Positions 1 through 9,572 of a DNA stretch of 64,000 nt are shown in pieces. Below the pieces are notes generated by a model. That model saw only the letters and a list, made by a program, of their open reading frames with translations. It made no database searches and was not told the DNA's origin. Origin of the DNA: Dictyobacter kobayashii (GTDB taxonomy: Bacteria; Chloroflexota; Ktedonobacteria; Ktedonobacterales; Ktedonobacteraceae); the NCBI RefSeq assembly GCF_003967555.1, contig NZ_BIFS01000001.1, positions 3,286,001-3,350,000 of the forward strand. The letters are read 5' to 3'. The position numbers and the translations under genes are program-made. Position 1 is the stretch's first letter; each line of letters starts with the position of its first letter.

Positions 1-1259
1 CGCAGTTCTGTTACAAATGACTGGGTGGCCTCTGTTTTATCGGCTGCAAAGGTATAGGTGGATGGCTGTAAGATAGTTACAAGCACACGTTGATCTGGAT
101 TAAGAGCAAGCGGTAGGAGCTGTTGTTCATCGCGTACCACGGTCGTAGAGAGGGCATAGGCGCGATCACGTAACTCAAGATGGTCGGGCCGACTAATCGT
201 TGCCAGCTGTTCAGCTGTCGGAAGGTCATCCCATGAGAGCAGTTGCTGTTTCAGCTTTAAGACACGCTCACAGGCTTCCTGAATATCCTGTACTGCCAGC
301 TCACCTGTTTCCAGCGCTTGCCTGGTGGCCTCTATGCCACCTTTCTGGCGTGTGTACTGATGCGAAATCAATATCAGGTCATTGCCCGCCTGCAGGGCCA
401 TGAGCGCGCCACGTTCAACGCCAATGGTTTCAGCAACCGCATTCATCTCCATGCAATCAGTAATGATCAGTCCTTTATAGTCCAGTTTATGGCGCAAGAG
501 CTCACGTACAATGGCGGGCGAGACCGTCGCTGGCAGCATCTCATTAGCTGGCATCAATGCAGGCAGATAGAGGTGTCCTATCATAATGCTGTCTGCCCCG
601 GCTTTGATCCCTTCATAGAATGGTAAGAGCTCCAGGCTCTCCAGGCGCTCGAGTGTATAAGGGAGGCTGGGGAGGGCCAGATGCGAATCGACGGCGGTAT
701 CGCCATGGCCAGGAAAGTGTTTCAGGCTGGTAATCACGCCAGTATCGCGGTAGCCCTGAACCATTGCAGCTATGTGTTGGGCTACCTGCTGTGGATCTTC
801 GCCAAATGAACGGATACCAATTACCGGATTAGCCGGATTATTATTGACATCCGCTACCGGGGCCAGATTCATATTGATGCCCAGGGCCTTCAATTCACGA
901 CCCGTGGCCTGAGCCACCTCGCGCGTCAATGCCGTCGAATTGATTGCTCCCAGCGTCATATTTCCCGGAAAAACGGTCGTGCTATCGCCAAAGCGGCGCA
1001 CCATGCCATTTTCCTGATCGATACTGATCAAGAGCGGATAGCGCTGGCCGGCCGCGCGTGCTATCCGCTGCAGCGATTGTGTCAGCTCTTGAATCTGCTG
1101 TATATTTTGCAGATTGCGCTTAAATAGCACAATGCCGCCTACGTGATAACGCTGGATCAGCTCAATGATCTCAGGGGTCACCGTTGGGCCGGGAAATCCA
1201 ACCACAAATAACTGGCCGATCTGTTCTTCAAGGCTCAGACCATCGGTAAGATGTTGCAT
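1..1259 (-). CDS. nagZ: NagZ-type beta-N-acetylhexosaminidase (GH3), C-terminus cut by window edge
   Basis: A glycoside hydrolase family 3 enzyme that would release GlcNAc from muropeptides or chito-oligosaccharides. The reading starts at the ATG at 1257-1259 (MQHLTDGLSLEEQIGQLFVV) and is open to the window edge, about 419 codons. It shows the family hallmark KHFPGHGDT around 700-725, with the His/Asp catalytic dyad of NagZ, and ITDCMEMNAV around 440-470, which holds the nucleophile Asp. No signal peptide is seen at the N-terminus, so a cytoplasmic enzyme acting on imported material is likely. It is the last visible gene of a minus-strand run regulator-murQ-kinase-nagZ, 30 bases after the restored end of the kinase. 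The 3' part lies outside the window. Confidence 0.9.
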   Translation of the reverse strand, partial: MQHLTDGLSLEEQIGQLFVVGFPGPTVTPEIIELIQRYHVGGIVLFKRNLQNIQQIQELTQSLQRIARAAGQRYPLLISIDQENGMVRRFGDSTTVFPGNMTLGAINSTALTREVAQATGRELKALGINMNLAPVADVNNNPANPVIGIRSFGEDPQQVAQHIAAMVQGYRDTGVITSLKHFPGHGDTAVDSHLALPSLPYTLERLESLELLPFYEGIKAGADSIMIGHLYLPALMPANEMLPATVSPAIVRELLRHKLDYKGLIITDCMEMNAVAETIGVERGALMALQAGNDLILISHQYTRQKGGIEATRQALETGELAVQDIQEACERVLKLKQQLLSWDDLPTAEQLATISRPDHLELRDRAYALSTTVVRDEQQLLPLALNPDQRVLVTILQPSTYTFAADKTEATQSFVTEL

Positions 1260-1289
1260 AGCTTGTTTCTTCCTTGTCTATACACGAAT

Positions 1290-2248
1290 CTAATTCTGGA
1301 AGCCGGTTAAATGAATCACTGTGCGGGCCGCGCTCAAGGCAGGCTGCTCAATGTGGACCAACGGGCCTACCGGTTGTATTTTGCCTAATTGATCGAGGAA
1401 GCGGGTCCGAAAACTGGTCTCGTTAAGCACTAATCCTCCACCCAATGCCAGGGCAAGGCTTGCTCAACTGTAAAATCAAGTTTGGCGGCGACCGTTCTAA
1501 CTACCAGCACCAATTCGGTGATCGCATTCTGCACTATTGCGCTGGCCAGCGCATCCCCATCGCGTTCGGCCTGCAAGACGCAGGTTGAGAGGCGCGCGAT
1601 TTGCGCTTTATCTGTATTGAGATAAACTGCGCCAATCAGCTCCTCGGGCTGTTGGAACTGCCAGAACTGCAAAATACGTTCCAGCAGGATCGTGCTCGGT
1701 CCGCGACCATCGGCTGCGCGGACGGCGGCCTGTAAGGCCTGGATGCCCAGTGCATAGCCACTTCCCTCATCACCCAGTAGATAGCCCCAGCCGCCAGCGC
1801 GGCCGGTCAGGCCTCTTGCATTGCGACCCAGCGCAATAGAGCCCGTACCCGCGATCAACACCACACCGACGGCGTCAGGTAGCACACTTAATCCCAGTTC
1901 CCCATCATTTGTGAGATAGACCGTTGCCGCCAGGTCCTTCAACAGCGGAATTAGCGCGGCGTGATCGGCTGGCCGGTCGAGCCCAGAAATACCCAGCCAG
2001 GCCTTCGCGATTGGGCTGTGAGGATCGAGAACGTTGCGGGCCTGTTGAACCGCCGCATAAATATTGGAGACGGCACTCTCTAATCCCACGCCAGTATAAT
2101 TCGAGCTACCGGCCAGGCCACGTCCAACCTCTTCGCCCTGTGCATTGACCAGTACCGCCAGGGTCTTGCTGCCCCCACCATCTACCCCTAAATAATAGCT
2201 TTCAGCCGAAGTGGTAGCCTGTAGTGGAGTATCGTCATACATCGTCAT
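1290..2248 (-). CDS. BadF/BadG-family MurNAc/GlcNAc kinase (MurK-like), frameshifted
   Basis: An ATPase of the BadF/BadG/BcrA/BcrD family, which contains N-acetylglucosamine kinases and MurK of Clostridium acetobutylicum. The N-terminal phosphate loop YLGVDGGGSKTLAVL and the motif LIAGTGSIALGRN are visible. Its start ATG overlaps the murQ stop by 4 bases, so the two are translationally coupled. Here it would make MurNAc-6-phosphate for MurQ and GlcNAc-6-phosphate for NagA. The open frame stops at 1430 after VEQALPWHWVED, but the next frame continues without a break as LALGGGLVLNETSF to a stop at 1290, giving the usual length of about 319 residues. One base appears to be missing near 1450-1458 (in or beside a run of C on the coding strand). 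Substrate preference cannot be read from the sequence. Confidence 0.85.
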
Positions 2249-3177
2249 GATTGCATTGCCTCAAGTGTGGTACGCAAGATATGATCATGGGCCGCCAGTT
2301 GTTCGCGCGCGACCTCGGGAGAGACATGTAAGCGACCAACGACAATCGCCGTTTTTGTCTCCCCGTTGGTGGCGCGCAAAAGGGCCGTCGCCTGCTCTCG
2401 GTCCAGGCCAGTTGCCCGTTGGACAATGCTGCTGGCGCGTTGCTCCAGCTTATAGTTGGTCGCGATCACATCGACCATCGCATTGCCATAGGTTTTACCG
2501 AGCAGAACCATAGTGCCTGTGCTGAGCATATTCAGAACCATTTTCTGGGCGGTACCAGATTTCAGGCGGGTCGAACCTGTGATCGCCTCGGGTCCGACCA
2601 GGGGAATAATGGGAATATCTACCTGCTGCTCAAGGGGAGAGGCTTGATTACAGACAATGCCAATGGTCAGTGCGTGCTGGCTTCTGGCATACTCAATGGC
2701 TCCCAATACATAGGGGGTGCGACCACTGGCCGCGATCCCAACTACTGTATCGGTGCTCGATAGGCGCAATTGTTCCAGTTCGGCCTGGCCAGCCACGGGA
2801 CTATCCTCAGCATCTTCAACCGCATTAGCGGTCGCAATGGGTCCACCAGCGATCAAGCCGACAATCTGATCTGGCGCAGTGCCAAAGGTAGGGGGACATT
2901 CCGAGGCATCCAGGATACCCAGGCGGCCCGATGTGCCAGCACCGATATAGATCAGGCGCCCGCCCTGACGCATGCGTTTTGCGATCGCCTCGATAGCCTG
3001 TGCGATGGCCGGCAGCACCAGTTCAACCGCCCGCGCCACTTTCGCGTCCTCCGCATTAAGGGCCTGAACAATCTCTAATGGACTCATGCGATCGATGTCA
3101 GTGGTGGCCGGATTACTGGTCTCGGTGGCCAGGGCGCTAATAGCGGGCATTCCATCTGGATGAGGTAAGTCAGACAT
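2245..3177 (-). CDS. murQ: N-acetylmuramic acid 6-phosphate etherase MurQ
   Basis: Cleaves the lactyl ether of MurNAc-6-phosphate to give GlcNAc-6-phosphate and D-lactate, the key step in murein recycling. The SIS-domain protein of 310 residues carries GAGTSGRLGILDASECPPTF, AGGPIATANAVEDAED and VVGIAASGRTPYVLGA, all typical of MurQ. I place the start at the ATG at 3175-3177, six bases after GGGAGGTG. A GTG nine bases upstream overlaps that ribosome site and is unlikely. It follows the regulator gene by about 85 bases and overlaps the kinase by 4 bases, so regulator-murQ-kinase-nagZ is probably one transcript. Confidence 0.95.
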   Translation of the reverse strand: MSDLPHPDGMPAISALATETSNPATTDIDRMSPLEIVQALNAEDAKVARAVELVLPAIAQAIEAIAKRMRQGGRLIYIGAGTSGRLGILDASECPPTFGTAPDQIVGLIAGGPIATANAVEDAEDSPVAGQAELEQLRLSSTDTVVGIAASGRTPYVLGAIEYARSQHALTIGIVCNQASPLEQQVDIPIIPLVGPEAITGSTRLKSGTAQKMVLNMLSTGTMVLLGKTYGNAMVDVIATNYKLEQRASSIVQRATGLDREQATALLRATNGETKTAIVVGRLHVSPEVAREQLAAHDHILRTTLEAMQS

Positions 3178-3262
3178 GTTATTCACCTCCCTATGAAAAA
3201 AGTCACAATGAGCAATCGTGATTCCCGTGGTGTAGTGAAAAGATCGCGGGAACAGTCGCTGC

Positions 3263-4009
3263 TTAAGGCATCAACTGTTCGCGTTTCAGGTTTGTATAGT
3301 AGGTATATTTGTTGCCACAATACATAGCCCGGGCATATTCAATGGGAGTATCTCGTTCGGTGTAGGTGGTACGGCGTGTGAAGAGTGCGGCACTATTGAC
3401 GGGCACCTTTAGCAACTGGGCCGAGGACTCATCAAACAGACCCGCCTCGATCTCTTGCTCCGCCTCTACCAGTGGCAATCCATAGCGCGTCTCTAACAAG
3501 CGATAAAGAGAATTCTGTTCCAGATCTTCTTCTAGCAGCCTTTCGCACCCCATAAAGCTCAAATGGGAGATCTCGACCGCCAGCGGTTCGCCATCGGCCA
3601 GGCGCAGGCGTTGTAGATAAAAGATGGGCTGTCCCTGTTTGATGCGCAAGCGTTCAGCCGTCGTCTCATCAGCTGGACACATCTTAGCGGCCAGAACCTT
3701 GGTGCCTGGACGCTGGCCACGGGCGCGGATATCCTCCGTAAACCCGGTCAGATGGATCAACTGCTGGGTAATCTTATGGCGGCTCACAAAGGTCCCTTTT
3801 CCCTGTTCACGGTAAAAAAGACCCTCGTTCACCAACTCTGTAATGGCCTGGCGAGCAGTCATGCGACTGATGCCATATTGCTCACCTAGCTCACGCTCAG
3901 AAGGAATTAGATCTCCTGGTTTCCATTCTCCAAGGCGAATTTTCTCGCGCATAATCTCTTTCAACTGGTAATAGCGAGGTAGAGGGCCTTTGCGAAAAAC
4001 TGTGCTCAT
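3263..4009 (-). CDS. GntR/HutC-family regulator with UTRA domain (NagR/DasR-like)
   Basis: An amino-sugar responsive transcription factor of 248 residues. The N-terminal winged helix-turn-helix (about residues 10-75) includes SERELGEQYGISRMTARQAI, the GntR recognition region. The rest is a UTRA effector domain of the type that binds GlcNAc-6-P or GlcN-6-P in NagR and DasR. I chose the ATG at 4007-4009 (MSTVFRKGPLPRYYQLKEI) because it gives the family length. A TTG start at 4075 would add 22 residues with no family match. It is divergent to nagA. Two near-identical operator-like sites lie between them and similar sites lie before the ABC importer, so autoregulation and control of the whole region are likely. 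Confidence 0.9.
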   Translation of the reverse strand: MSTVFRKGPLPRYYQLKEIMREKIRLGEWKPGDLIPSERELGEQYGISRMTARQAITELVNEGLFYREQGKGTFVSRHKITQQLIHLTGFTEDIRARGQRPGTKVLAAKMCPADETTAERLRIKQGQPIFYLQRLRLADGEPLAVEISHLSFMGCERLLEEDLEQNSLYRLLETRYGLPLVEAEQEIEAGLFDESSAQLLKVPVNSAALFTRRTTYTERDTPIEYARAMYCGNKYTYYTNLKREQLMP

Positions 4010-4163
4010 GTATTGTTTCCAATCCTTTGGTGCTTCTGTTTCGACATACTGTTCTATCGTAACAGATACGCACAAAACGGCAGTACCGTGGCAACGAATA
4101 GCTATTTTGTCCCTATGCGCCAGGCATAGGCGACCGTAGATGCTCCCATGAGCAAAGACATGC

Positions 4164-4192
4164 TGGTATAATTGGTATATCGTCTATACCAC
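4164..4192. promoter_or_regulatory. Operator-like site, copy 1, in regulator/nagA divergent region
   Basis: A 29-base box starting TGGTATAATTGG and ending TCTATACCAC. It matches the box at 4372-4400 at about 24 of 29 positions. It contains the inverted pair GGTATA/TATACC. Such paired GTGGTATA/TATACCAC halves resemble DasR/NagR-type sites. The gene-free stretch 4010-4475 holds this pair of boxes and otherwise AT-rich DNA. Confidence 0.6.
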
Positions 4193-4371
4193 ATCTCTAT
4201 CTTAGATAATCACAGATATTCTCGCAAACGTCAAGGTTTGAGACGCAACTTTAAAAAATCAATTTTTTGGCATCACGTTTCGGTGCGCTCTTTTGCAATG
4301 ATAAAATAGACGAAATAAAGATTTTAGTAATGAATTTTCTGCTAGAGCAGGGTAGAATAAGAAGAGAGAAG

Positions 4372-4400
4372 TGGTATAATTGGCATATTGTATAGACCAC
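4372..4400. promoter_or_regulatory. Operator-like site, copy 2, over a probable nagA promoter
   Basis: Second copy of the 29-base box. It begins TGGTATAAT, which reads as an extended -10 element (TGn-TATAAT) on the plus strand about 95 bases before the nagA ATG. It ends TATAGACCACT, the reverse complement of AGTGGTCTATA, which matches the left part of the DasR-type consensus AGTGGTCTAGACCACT. A repressor bound here would block the -10 region directly. Confidence 0.6.
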
Positions 4401-4475
4401 TGGAGGCTTACATGTTTTTGCATGCTGAGTAAAGTGTGCGCGTGAAGAGAAAGTCTGTGAAAAGAGGGAAACTCA

Positions 4476-5668
4476 ATGCGGTTTACATTACATGGTGCTC
4501 ACCTTGTAGATGCAACAATGGATGTTGAGCGAGGAAATGTCGTTGTTGACGGTGCGCAGATCCAGGCCATAGAACAAAGTGATAGCCAGGAGACGCAGAT
4601 CGTCGATGCCACAGATAGTATCATTCTGCCAGGGTTTATTGAGGTACATACGCATGGTGGTGGTGGATTCAATCTACACACGACCGATGTGGAAGAGATT
4701 GACTCATATCGACATTGGATTCCAGCGACTGGTGTAACCTCTTTTCTGGTAACTGTAGTTGGGACGCCAAATGCCTTGCCTGAAGAACAATTGCAGACGG
4801 CTGTAGCCGCGATTGAGCAGGCCAGGCAACATTTGTGTGAGCCTGGCGCTGAGCCGGTAGGTATTTTCCTGGAAGGCCCTTATATCAGTGTTAAAAAGCG
4901 TGGTGCCCATCACCGATCTGGTTGCGTATTCCTGACGAAAAAGAGACTGAACATATTTTAGAAGTTACACATGGGCACCTACAACTGATTACGCTGGCGC
5001 CAGAATTGCCAGGGGCACATAACATGATTCGACAGTTGGTAGAGGCTGGCGTGACCGTTAGCATTGGCCATACCGATAGTGACTATGACCAGGCGCGCGA
5101 AGCAATCCAGCTAGGTATTACCCATGCCACACATTGTTTCAACGCGATGCGCCAGCTTGAACACCGCAATCCAGGCCCTCTGGCCGCGATCGTGCAAGCC
5201 GAGCAAGTATTGGGTGAGCTGATCAGTGATGGCGTGCATGTGCATCCCGCAATGATGGATATTTTAGTGCGCATGCTTGGACCACAGCGTACGATTGTGG
5301 TGACCGATGCACTGGCTGGAGCTGGCATCGCCGATGCGACCTTCGAATTTGCGGGGCAGCAAGCGCGCGTTATTTGTGGAGCCGCCCGTCTCTCTGATGG
5401 AACCCTGACCGGTAGTGTGTTGACCATGGACCAGGCTCTACGCAACATGCTAGAAATTACCCACGTCTCGCTATCTGAGGTTTCCAGTATGCTATCGTTT
5501 AATCCCGCCCGCTCAGCCCATGTGGCGGACCATAAAGGTCTACTCAAAGTGGGCTACGATGCCGACCTGGTTATCTATGATCGCTCCTTGCAGCTGCAGG
5601 CAACTATCTGTCGGGGTCAGATTAGCTATGCTACCGATGCCTGGCGCCAACGTTTAAATATCCAGTAA
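4476..5668 (+). CDS. nagA: N-acetylglucosamine-6-phosphate deacetylase NagA, frameshifted
   Basis: Deacetylates GlcNAc-6-phosphate to GlcN-6-phosphate. The start ATG follows AGAGGG at good spacing. The first frame carries the metal-site motif IEVHTHGGGGFN and LEGPYIS, then runs into FLTKKRLNIF and stops at 4961. The next frame carries RIPDEKETE, GHTDSDYDQA, THCFNAM, DGVHVHP, VTDALAGAG and LTGSVLTMDQAL, completing a full NagA of about 397 residues. One base seems missing around 4914-4922 (CCGATCTGGTTG), because restoring it reads GAHHR-S-WLRIPDEKETE as in the family. NagA links MurQ and kinase products to glycolysis or, through GlmS products, to wall synthesis. Confidence 0.9.
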
Positions 5669-5691
5669 AATATACCGATATAACTAATAGA

Positions 5692-5742
5692 CGGGCTACC
5701 AGTGCATATAATTTGTTTCCAACCTGGTAGCTCGTTTTTTTT
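5692..5742 (+). terminator. Rho-independent terminator after nagA
   Basis: An 11-bp stem CGGGCTACCAG / CTGGTAGCTCG (one G-U pair), loop of about 21 bases, followed by eight T. Confidence 0.85.
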
Positions 5743-5813
5743 GCTTTAGTGGCTAGTATAGGATAAGGACAACTTATTGTAATGTGGTATTAAGAGCGGA
5801 GGTTGGAGGGGCT

Positions 5814-7106
5814 ATGTGGTGGAAGAAAAAGTTAATCCGGGCGCAGATCTGTATTTTAGCAGGCATTGTAGTGGGTTTTATATTACTGCATGGACCATTG
5901 GCTGTACTGCCTATGTTACCCATCGTAGTCCAAAGGCCAGCCCTGCTGGTCATGCCTGCGAAAACATCAGCCAGGCGACCAGAGATGCGTGGGGTCTGGC
6001 TGGCGACGGTGGCTAATCTGGATTGGCCCTCACGCCCGGGCTTGCCAGCCGCCATCCAACAACAGGAGTTTACGGCTTTACTGGATCAGATACAGGGGCT
6101 GCATTTAAATACAGTTGTGGTTCAGGTGAGGCCGCTGGCCGATGCTTTCTATCCTTCCCATTATGCGCCATGGTCGCAGTACCTCACCGGCACGCAGGGC
6201 CAGGACCCTGGTTATGATCCCCTGGCCTTTATGATCGCGCAGGCCCACCAACGCCGGCTGGCCTTCCATGCCTGGTTCAATCCCTTTCGGGTCAGTAACC
6301 AGGAGAATGTGCTCAAGCTAGCTGCCAATAACCCCGCCCGCCAGCATCCCGATTGGCTTGTCACTTATGGGGGCCAGCTTTATTATAATCCTGGCTTACC
6401 GGACGTGCGCGATTTTATCATCAACAGCATTGTTGAGGTTGTACACAACTACGCTGTTGACGCAGTGCACCTGGATGATTACTTCTATCCCTATCCAGTG
6501 GGTCAGCAGGATTTCCCCGATCAAAGCATTTATCTGCACTATGGAGCTCACCTGTTTGCTCGCAAGGCTGACTGGAGGCGCGACAATATCAACCAGTTTA
6601 TCCAGCAACTGTCGCGACAGATCAAGCAGGTAAAGCCAACTGTGGCTCTGGGTATCAGCCCCTTTGGCGTGTGGCGAAATCGAGCAGTCGATCCTACTGG
6701 ATCATCTACCCGGGCGACGGTGACGGATTATGATAGCCTCTATGCGGACACGCGGACCTGGATCAAGCATAACTGGCTCGATTATATTGCGCCCCAGCTT
6801 TATTGGAATATTGGCTTTACGGTGGCCGATTATGAAACGCTGGTACGCTGGTGGGTCAACGAGGTTAAAGGGAGCCATGTACAACTTTATATCGGGCAGG
6901 CAGCCTACAAAATTAACCCGGGCGGGACCGGAGCCTGGGCCGACCCTGAACAATTGCCTGATCAACTCAGGATTAATCAGCGCTATGAACTGGTCCGTGG
7001 TAGCCTCTTTTTTCGCTTAAAAAGCCTCTTGCGCAATCCTCTAGATATTCTGGATCGGCTCCGTCACGAATTCTATCAGTACCCCGTTGCTGGACCTCTT
7101 ACATGA
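5814..7106 (+). CDS. Glycoside hydrolase 10-like (GHL10/DUF187) membrane-anchored or secreted protein
   Basis: A 430-residue protein with a basic N-terminus and one hydrophobic segment (about residues 9-35), then a GHL10 domain beginning RGVWLATVANLDWPSRPG. Further family motifs are VVQVRPLADAFYPS, FHAWFNPFRVS, AVHLDDYFYPYP and LGISPFGVWRN, and DYIAPQLYW near the end of the barrel. Members of this family are predicted outer-surface glycosidases; the substrate is not established. The start ATG at 5814 has GGAGG and GGAGGGG just upstream; a GTG at 5784 is not needed. Its place between nagA and a sugar- or peptide-type importer suggests it trims wall or chitin-like polymers outside the cell, which is inference. 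Confidence 0.85.
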   Translation: MWWKKKLIRAQICILAGIVVGFILLHGPLAVLPMLPIVVQRPALLVMPAKTSARRPEMRGVWLATVANLDWPSRPGLPAAIQQQEFTALLDQIQGLHLNTVVVQVRPLADAFYPSHYAPWSQYLTGTQGQDPGYDPLAFMIAQAHQRRLAFHAWFNPFRVSNQENVLKLAANNPARQHPDWLVTYGGQLYYNPGLPDVRDFIINSIVEVVHNYAVDAVHLDDYFYPYPVGQQDFPDQSIYLHYGAHLFARKADWRRDNINQFIQQLSRQIKQVKPTVALGISPFGVWRNRAVDPTGSSTRATVTDYDSLYADTRTWIKHNWLDYIAPQLYWNIGFTVADYETLVRWWVNEVKGSHVQLYIGQAAYKINPGGTGAWADPEQLPDQLRINQRYELVRGSLFFRLKSLLRNPLDILDRLRHEFYQYPVAGPLT

Positions 7107-7182
7107 AATTCGACAAGTCTATAAAATCTCCTCCTGGCTTGAGAAATTTAGTTACAGTGGAACGTATTTTAAATATCTTTCA

Positions 7183-7247
7183 TAGACCACTAGACCAAAA
7201 ATTCATCGGAATTACTGATTCCGATGAATTTTTGGTCTAGTGGTCTA
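7183..7247. repeat. Perfect 30-bp inverted repeat embedding operator-like half-sites
   Basis: Arms 7183-7212 and 7218-7247 are exact reverse complements with a 5-base loop (TACTG). The outer part of each arm reads TGGTCTAGTGGTCTA or its complement, i.e. tandem DasR-like half-sites. The inner part is AT-rich. It could end transcription of the GH10-like gene and also bind the GntR regulator. The rest of 7107-7681 shows no convincing gene. Confidence 0.8.
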
Positions 7248-7254
7248 GATGACT
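7239..7254. promoter_or_regulatory. DasR-like operator before the ABC importer
   Basis: AGTGGTCTAGATGACT matches the DasR responsive-element consensus AGTGGTCTAGACCACT at 14 of 16 positions. It overlaps the right arm of the 7183-7247 palindrome and lies about 430 bases before the substrate-binding protein gene. Confidence 0.65.
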
Positions 7255-7521
7255 TGACAATGTCGTTAATTCAGTGTAATGTTTTTCATAGACACACCAC
7301 TAGTATTTCTCTTAGCCTGAATGTATATTTTTTGTATGCTTTTCATCCAGATTGTTTCATGCCGGGGAGACAAAGAACGCATATAAGCTTTTGGCTATAG
7401 TGGTAGTGTTGGATGTATGCAGATGGAACGCGATAAACGAAAGTTGTATCTGGCATATACTGCATAATCAGACCGATGGTACAGGAATTGTTTGTTGGAG
7501 TGGCTTTATTTGCCACACCCA

Positions 7522-7547
7522 TGGTCTAGTAGTCTAGACGACTAGTG
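7522..7547. promoter_or_regulatory. Second DasR-like operator before the ABC importer
   Basis: The stretch reads TGGTCTAGTAGTCTAGAC followed by GACTAGTGG, centred on the palindrome GTCTAGAC. It combines a TGGTCTAG half with a reversed CTAGTGG half, and lies 135 bases before the importer start. Confidence 0.55.
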
Positions 7548-7681
7548 GATTTGTATAGTCAATGGCGATAATTCAGACTAGCAGCGAGAAGAACGTAAAG
7601 TATCTCTCTCATTATTTGTCTGAAGTACATGGTTTTATCATTCTTTGACGCGCTGTTCTTTTAACCTTTAGGAGGTTTAGC

Positions 7682-9364
7682 GTGGCTCCAACTTTAGTCT
7701 CATCGATCGCTGGGAAGAAAAGCAAGGCCGGGATGGCTTTATTTTCATTCCTGATTATCCTGGCTCTCGTCCTGGCCGCCTGTGGAAATGGCAGTGGTAG
7801 CACAGGTTCGACGAGTACGAAGCATATTTTGACTATTGGCGCACATGTTGGTGGTGACTTCACCAAAGCTTTGAGCCCATACAATCCTACCCTGGTCAAC
7901 GAAGGTATTCAGGGTATGGTCTATGAAACCCTGCTCTTCTTTAACCGCAATGATGGCTCCGTGACCAAACTGCTGGCCACTGATTACAAATGGAGCGCCG
8001 ATCAGAAGCAATTGACCTTCACCACCCGTGATAACGTTAAGTGGTCTGATGGCAAGCCATTCAGCGCTGCGGACGTAGCCTTCACCTTCAACATGCTCAA
8101 ACAATACCCAACCGCCGATTCCAAAGGCCTGTGGACCTATTTGAGCAGCGTCTCGGCTCCGGATGCCAATACTGTTGTGCTGAACTTCAAAACCCCCAAC
8201 CCTCCATTGTTATGGTATATTGGCGGACAGACATTTATCGTTCCACAGCATATTTTCCAGAACGTTGACCCGACCAAGTTCGATAACAGCAACCCCGTGG
8301 GGACTGGTCCCTTCAAGTTTGCCAGGTTCTCGCCCCAATTATTGACCTACACCAAGAATCCAACCTACTGGCAGGCCGATAAGATCCAGATCGACGAACT
8401 GCAATATCCAGCGGTGAAAGACAATCAGACCTTGCAGCTGAAACTGATGAAAGGCGAGATTGACTGGGGCAGCTTCTTTGCTCCTGACCTGGACAAGACC
8501 TATGTGCAGAAAGATACCGCCCACAACCATTATTGGATGGCTCCTACTGATATCTTCACCCTGTACGTTAATCTGACCAAAGCTCCATTCAATGATGTTA
8601 ATGTGCGCCAGGCTATCAGTGCCGCCATTGACCGCTCCCAGCTCTCCAAGCAGGCTGAAAGTGGCTATGTCGCTCCCGCCAGCACGACTGGATTGATCTT
8701 GCCGAATGCGAAAGATTACCTGGACCCCAATTACCAGAATGTACAGTCCGCGGCTGACATTTCTAAAGCTGATCAATATCTGCAGGCTGCAGGTTATACC
8801 AAGGGTTCTGACGGTATCTATGCCAAAGCTGGTAAGAAGCTGAGCTTCAGCATTAAGGTGGTTAATGGCTGGACCGACTGGGAGACCATGGCTTCAGTGA
8901 TCAAACAGAACCTGAAAGATGCCGGTATTGATGCCTCGGTTGATGATATCCAGGATACCGCCTACTTCGATGCCCGTAACAATGGCAACTTCGATGCCCT
9001 GATTGGTGGTCTCTTTGGTGGTCCTACCCCGTTCTACCTGTACGACACCCATCTGAACAGTGTTAATCTGTCACCTAAAGGTTTCAACTGGGGTAAATGG
9101 AATGACAGCGCGACCGATAAACTGCTGCAGGCCTACTCCAGCACTGTCGATCCTGCTAAACAGAAGCAGGCGATCATGGGACTGGAAAAAATCTACGCAG
9201 ACAAACTGCCGAACATTCCCCTGGTGAATGCAGCTTCCTGGTATGAGTACAGCACCAAGCATTTCACTGGCTGGCCCAACCAGGATAATCCCTATGCCGT
9301 TGGTGCAGCTTACTCAACCCCTGACAACCTGATGGTTGTGCTTAACTTAAAACCAGTCGCTTAA
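7682..9364 (+). CDS. ABC importer substrate-binding lipoprotein, family 5 (Dpp/Opp type)
   Basis: Captures the transported solute outside the membrane. The 560-residue protein starts with GTG six bases after AGGAGG. It has a lipoprotein signal: basic GKKSK, a hydrophobic run and lipobox LVLAAC, then a Gly/Ser linker. The mature part shows the family-5 pattern, including YETLLFFNRNDGSVTKLLAT and TFTTRDNVKWSDGKPFSAADVAFTF (conserved W-x-D/N-G-x-P-x-x-A-x-D). Family 5 carries peptides, but several members carry chitobiose, cellobiose or murein fragments. With nagA, murQ, nagZ and shared operators next door, an amino-sugar or muropeptide substrate is the best guess. Confidence 0.9.
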   Translation: MAPTLVSSIAGKKSKAGMALFSFLIILALVLAACGNGSGSTGSTSTKHILTIGAHVGGDFTKALSPYNPTLVNEGIQGMVYETLLFFNRNDGSVTKLLATDYKWSADQKQLTFTTRDNVKWSDGKPFSAADVAFTFNMLKQYPTADSKGLWTYLSSVSAPDANTVVLNFKTPNPPLLWYIGGQTFIVPQHIFQNVDPTKFDNSNPVGTGPFKFARFSPQLLTYTKNPTYWQADKIQIDELQYPAVKDNQTLQLKLMKGEIDWGSFFAPDLDKTYVQKDTAHNHYWMAPTDIFTLYVNLTKAPFNDVNVRQAISAAIDRSQLSKQAESGYVAPASTTGLILPNAKDYLDPNYQNVQSAADISKADQYLQAAGYTKGSDGIYAKAGKKLSFSIKVVNGWTDWETMASVIKQNLKDAGIDASVDDIQDTAYFDARNNGNFDALIGGLFGGPTPFYLYDTHLNSVNLSPKGFNWGKWNDSATDKLLQAYSSTVDPAKQKQAIMGLEKIYADKLPNIPLVNAASWYEYSTKHFTGWPNQDNPYAVGAAYSTPDNLMVVLNLKPVA

Positions 9365-9415
9365 AACACCGTGTTTGCGTCCTTCCTCTTGTCAACAACA
9401 GGGAGGGCGCATTAA

Positions 9416-9464
9416 TTGAGCAGGGGAGGCGAAGAAATAATTAGCTATCGTTTCCCCTGATCAA
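9416..9464 (+). terminator. Stem-loop between binding-protein and permease genes
   Basis: TTGA.CAGGGGA pairs with TCCCCTG.TCAA (12 bp with one mismatch), loop about 25 bases, no T-run. Intergenic hairpins at this place in importer operons commonly protect or attenuate the transcript so that the binding protein is made in excess. Confidence 0.45.
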
Positions 9465-9572
9465 CAATGAGGGTAGGCAAAGTTCCCAGATATTTCTGTG
9501 CGATGCGAGCAACGCTGATGAAGTTGCACTCATTGTTGAAACAAACGCGTTACGTGTCAAAGGAGTACTAGA

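Noticed and set aside
7352..7537. Short open frame before the importer
   Set aside because: No ribosome site or recognisable pattern, and it overlaps an operator-like site.
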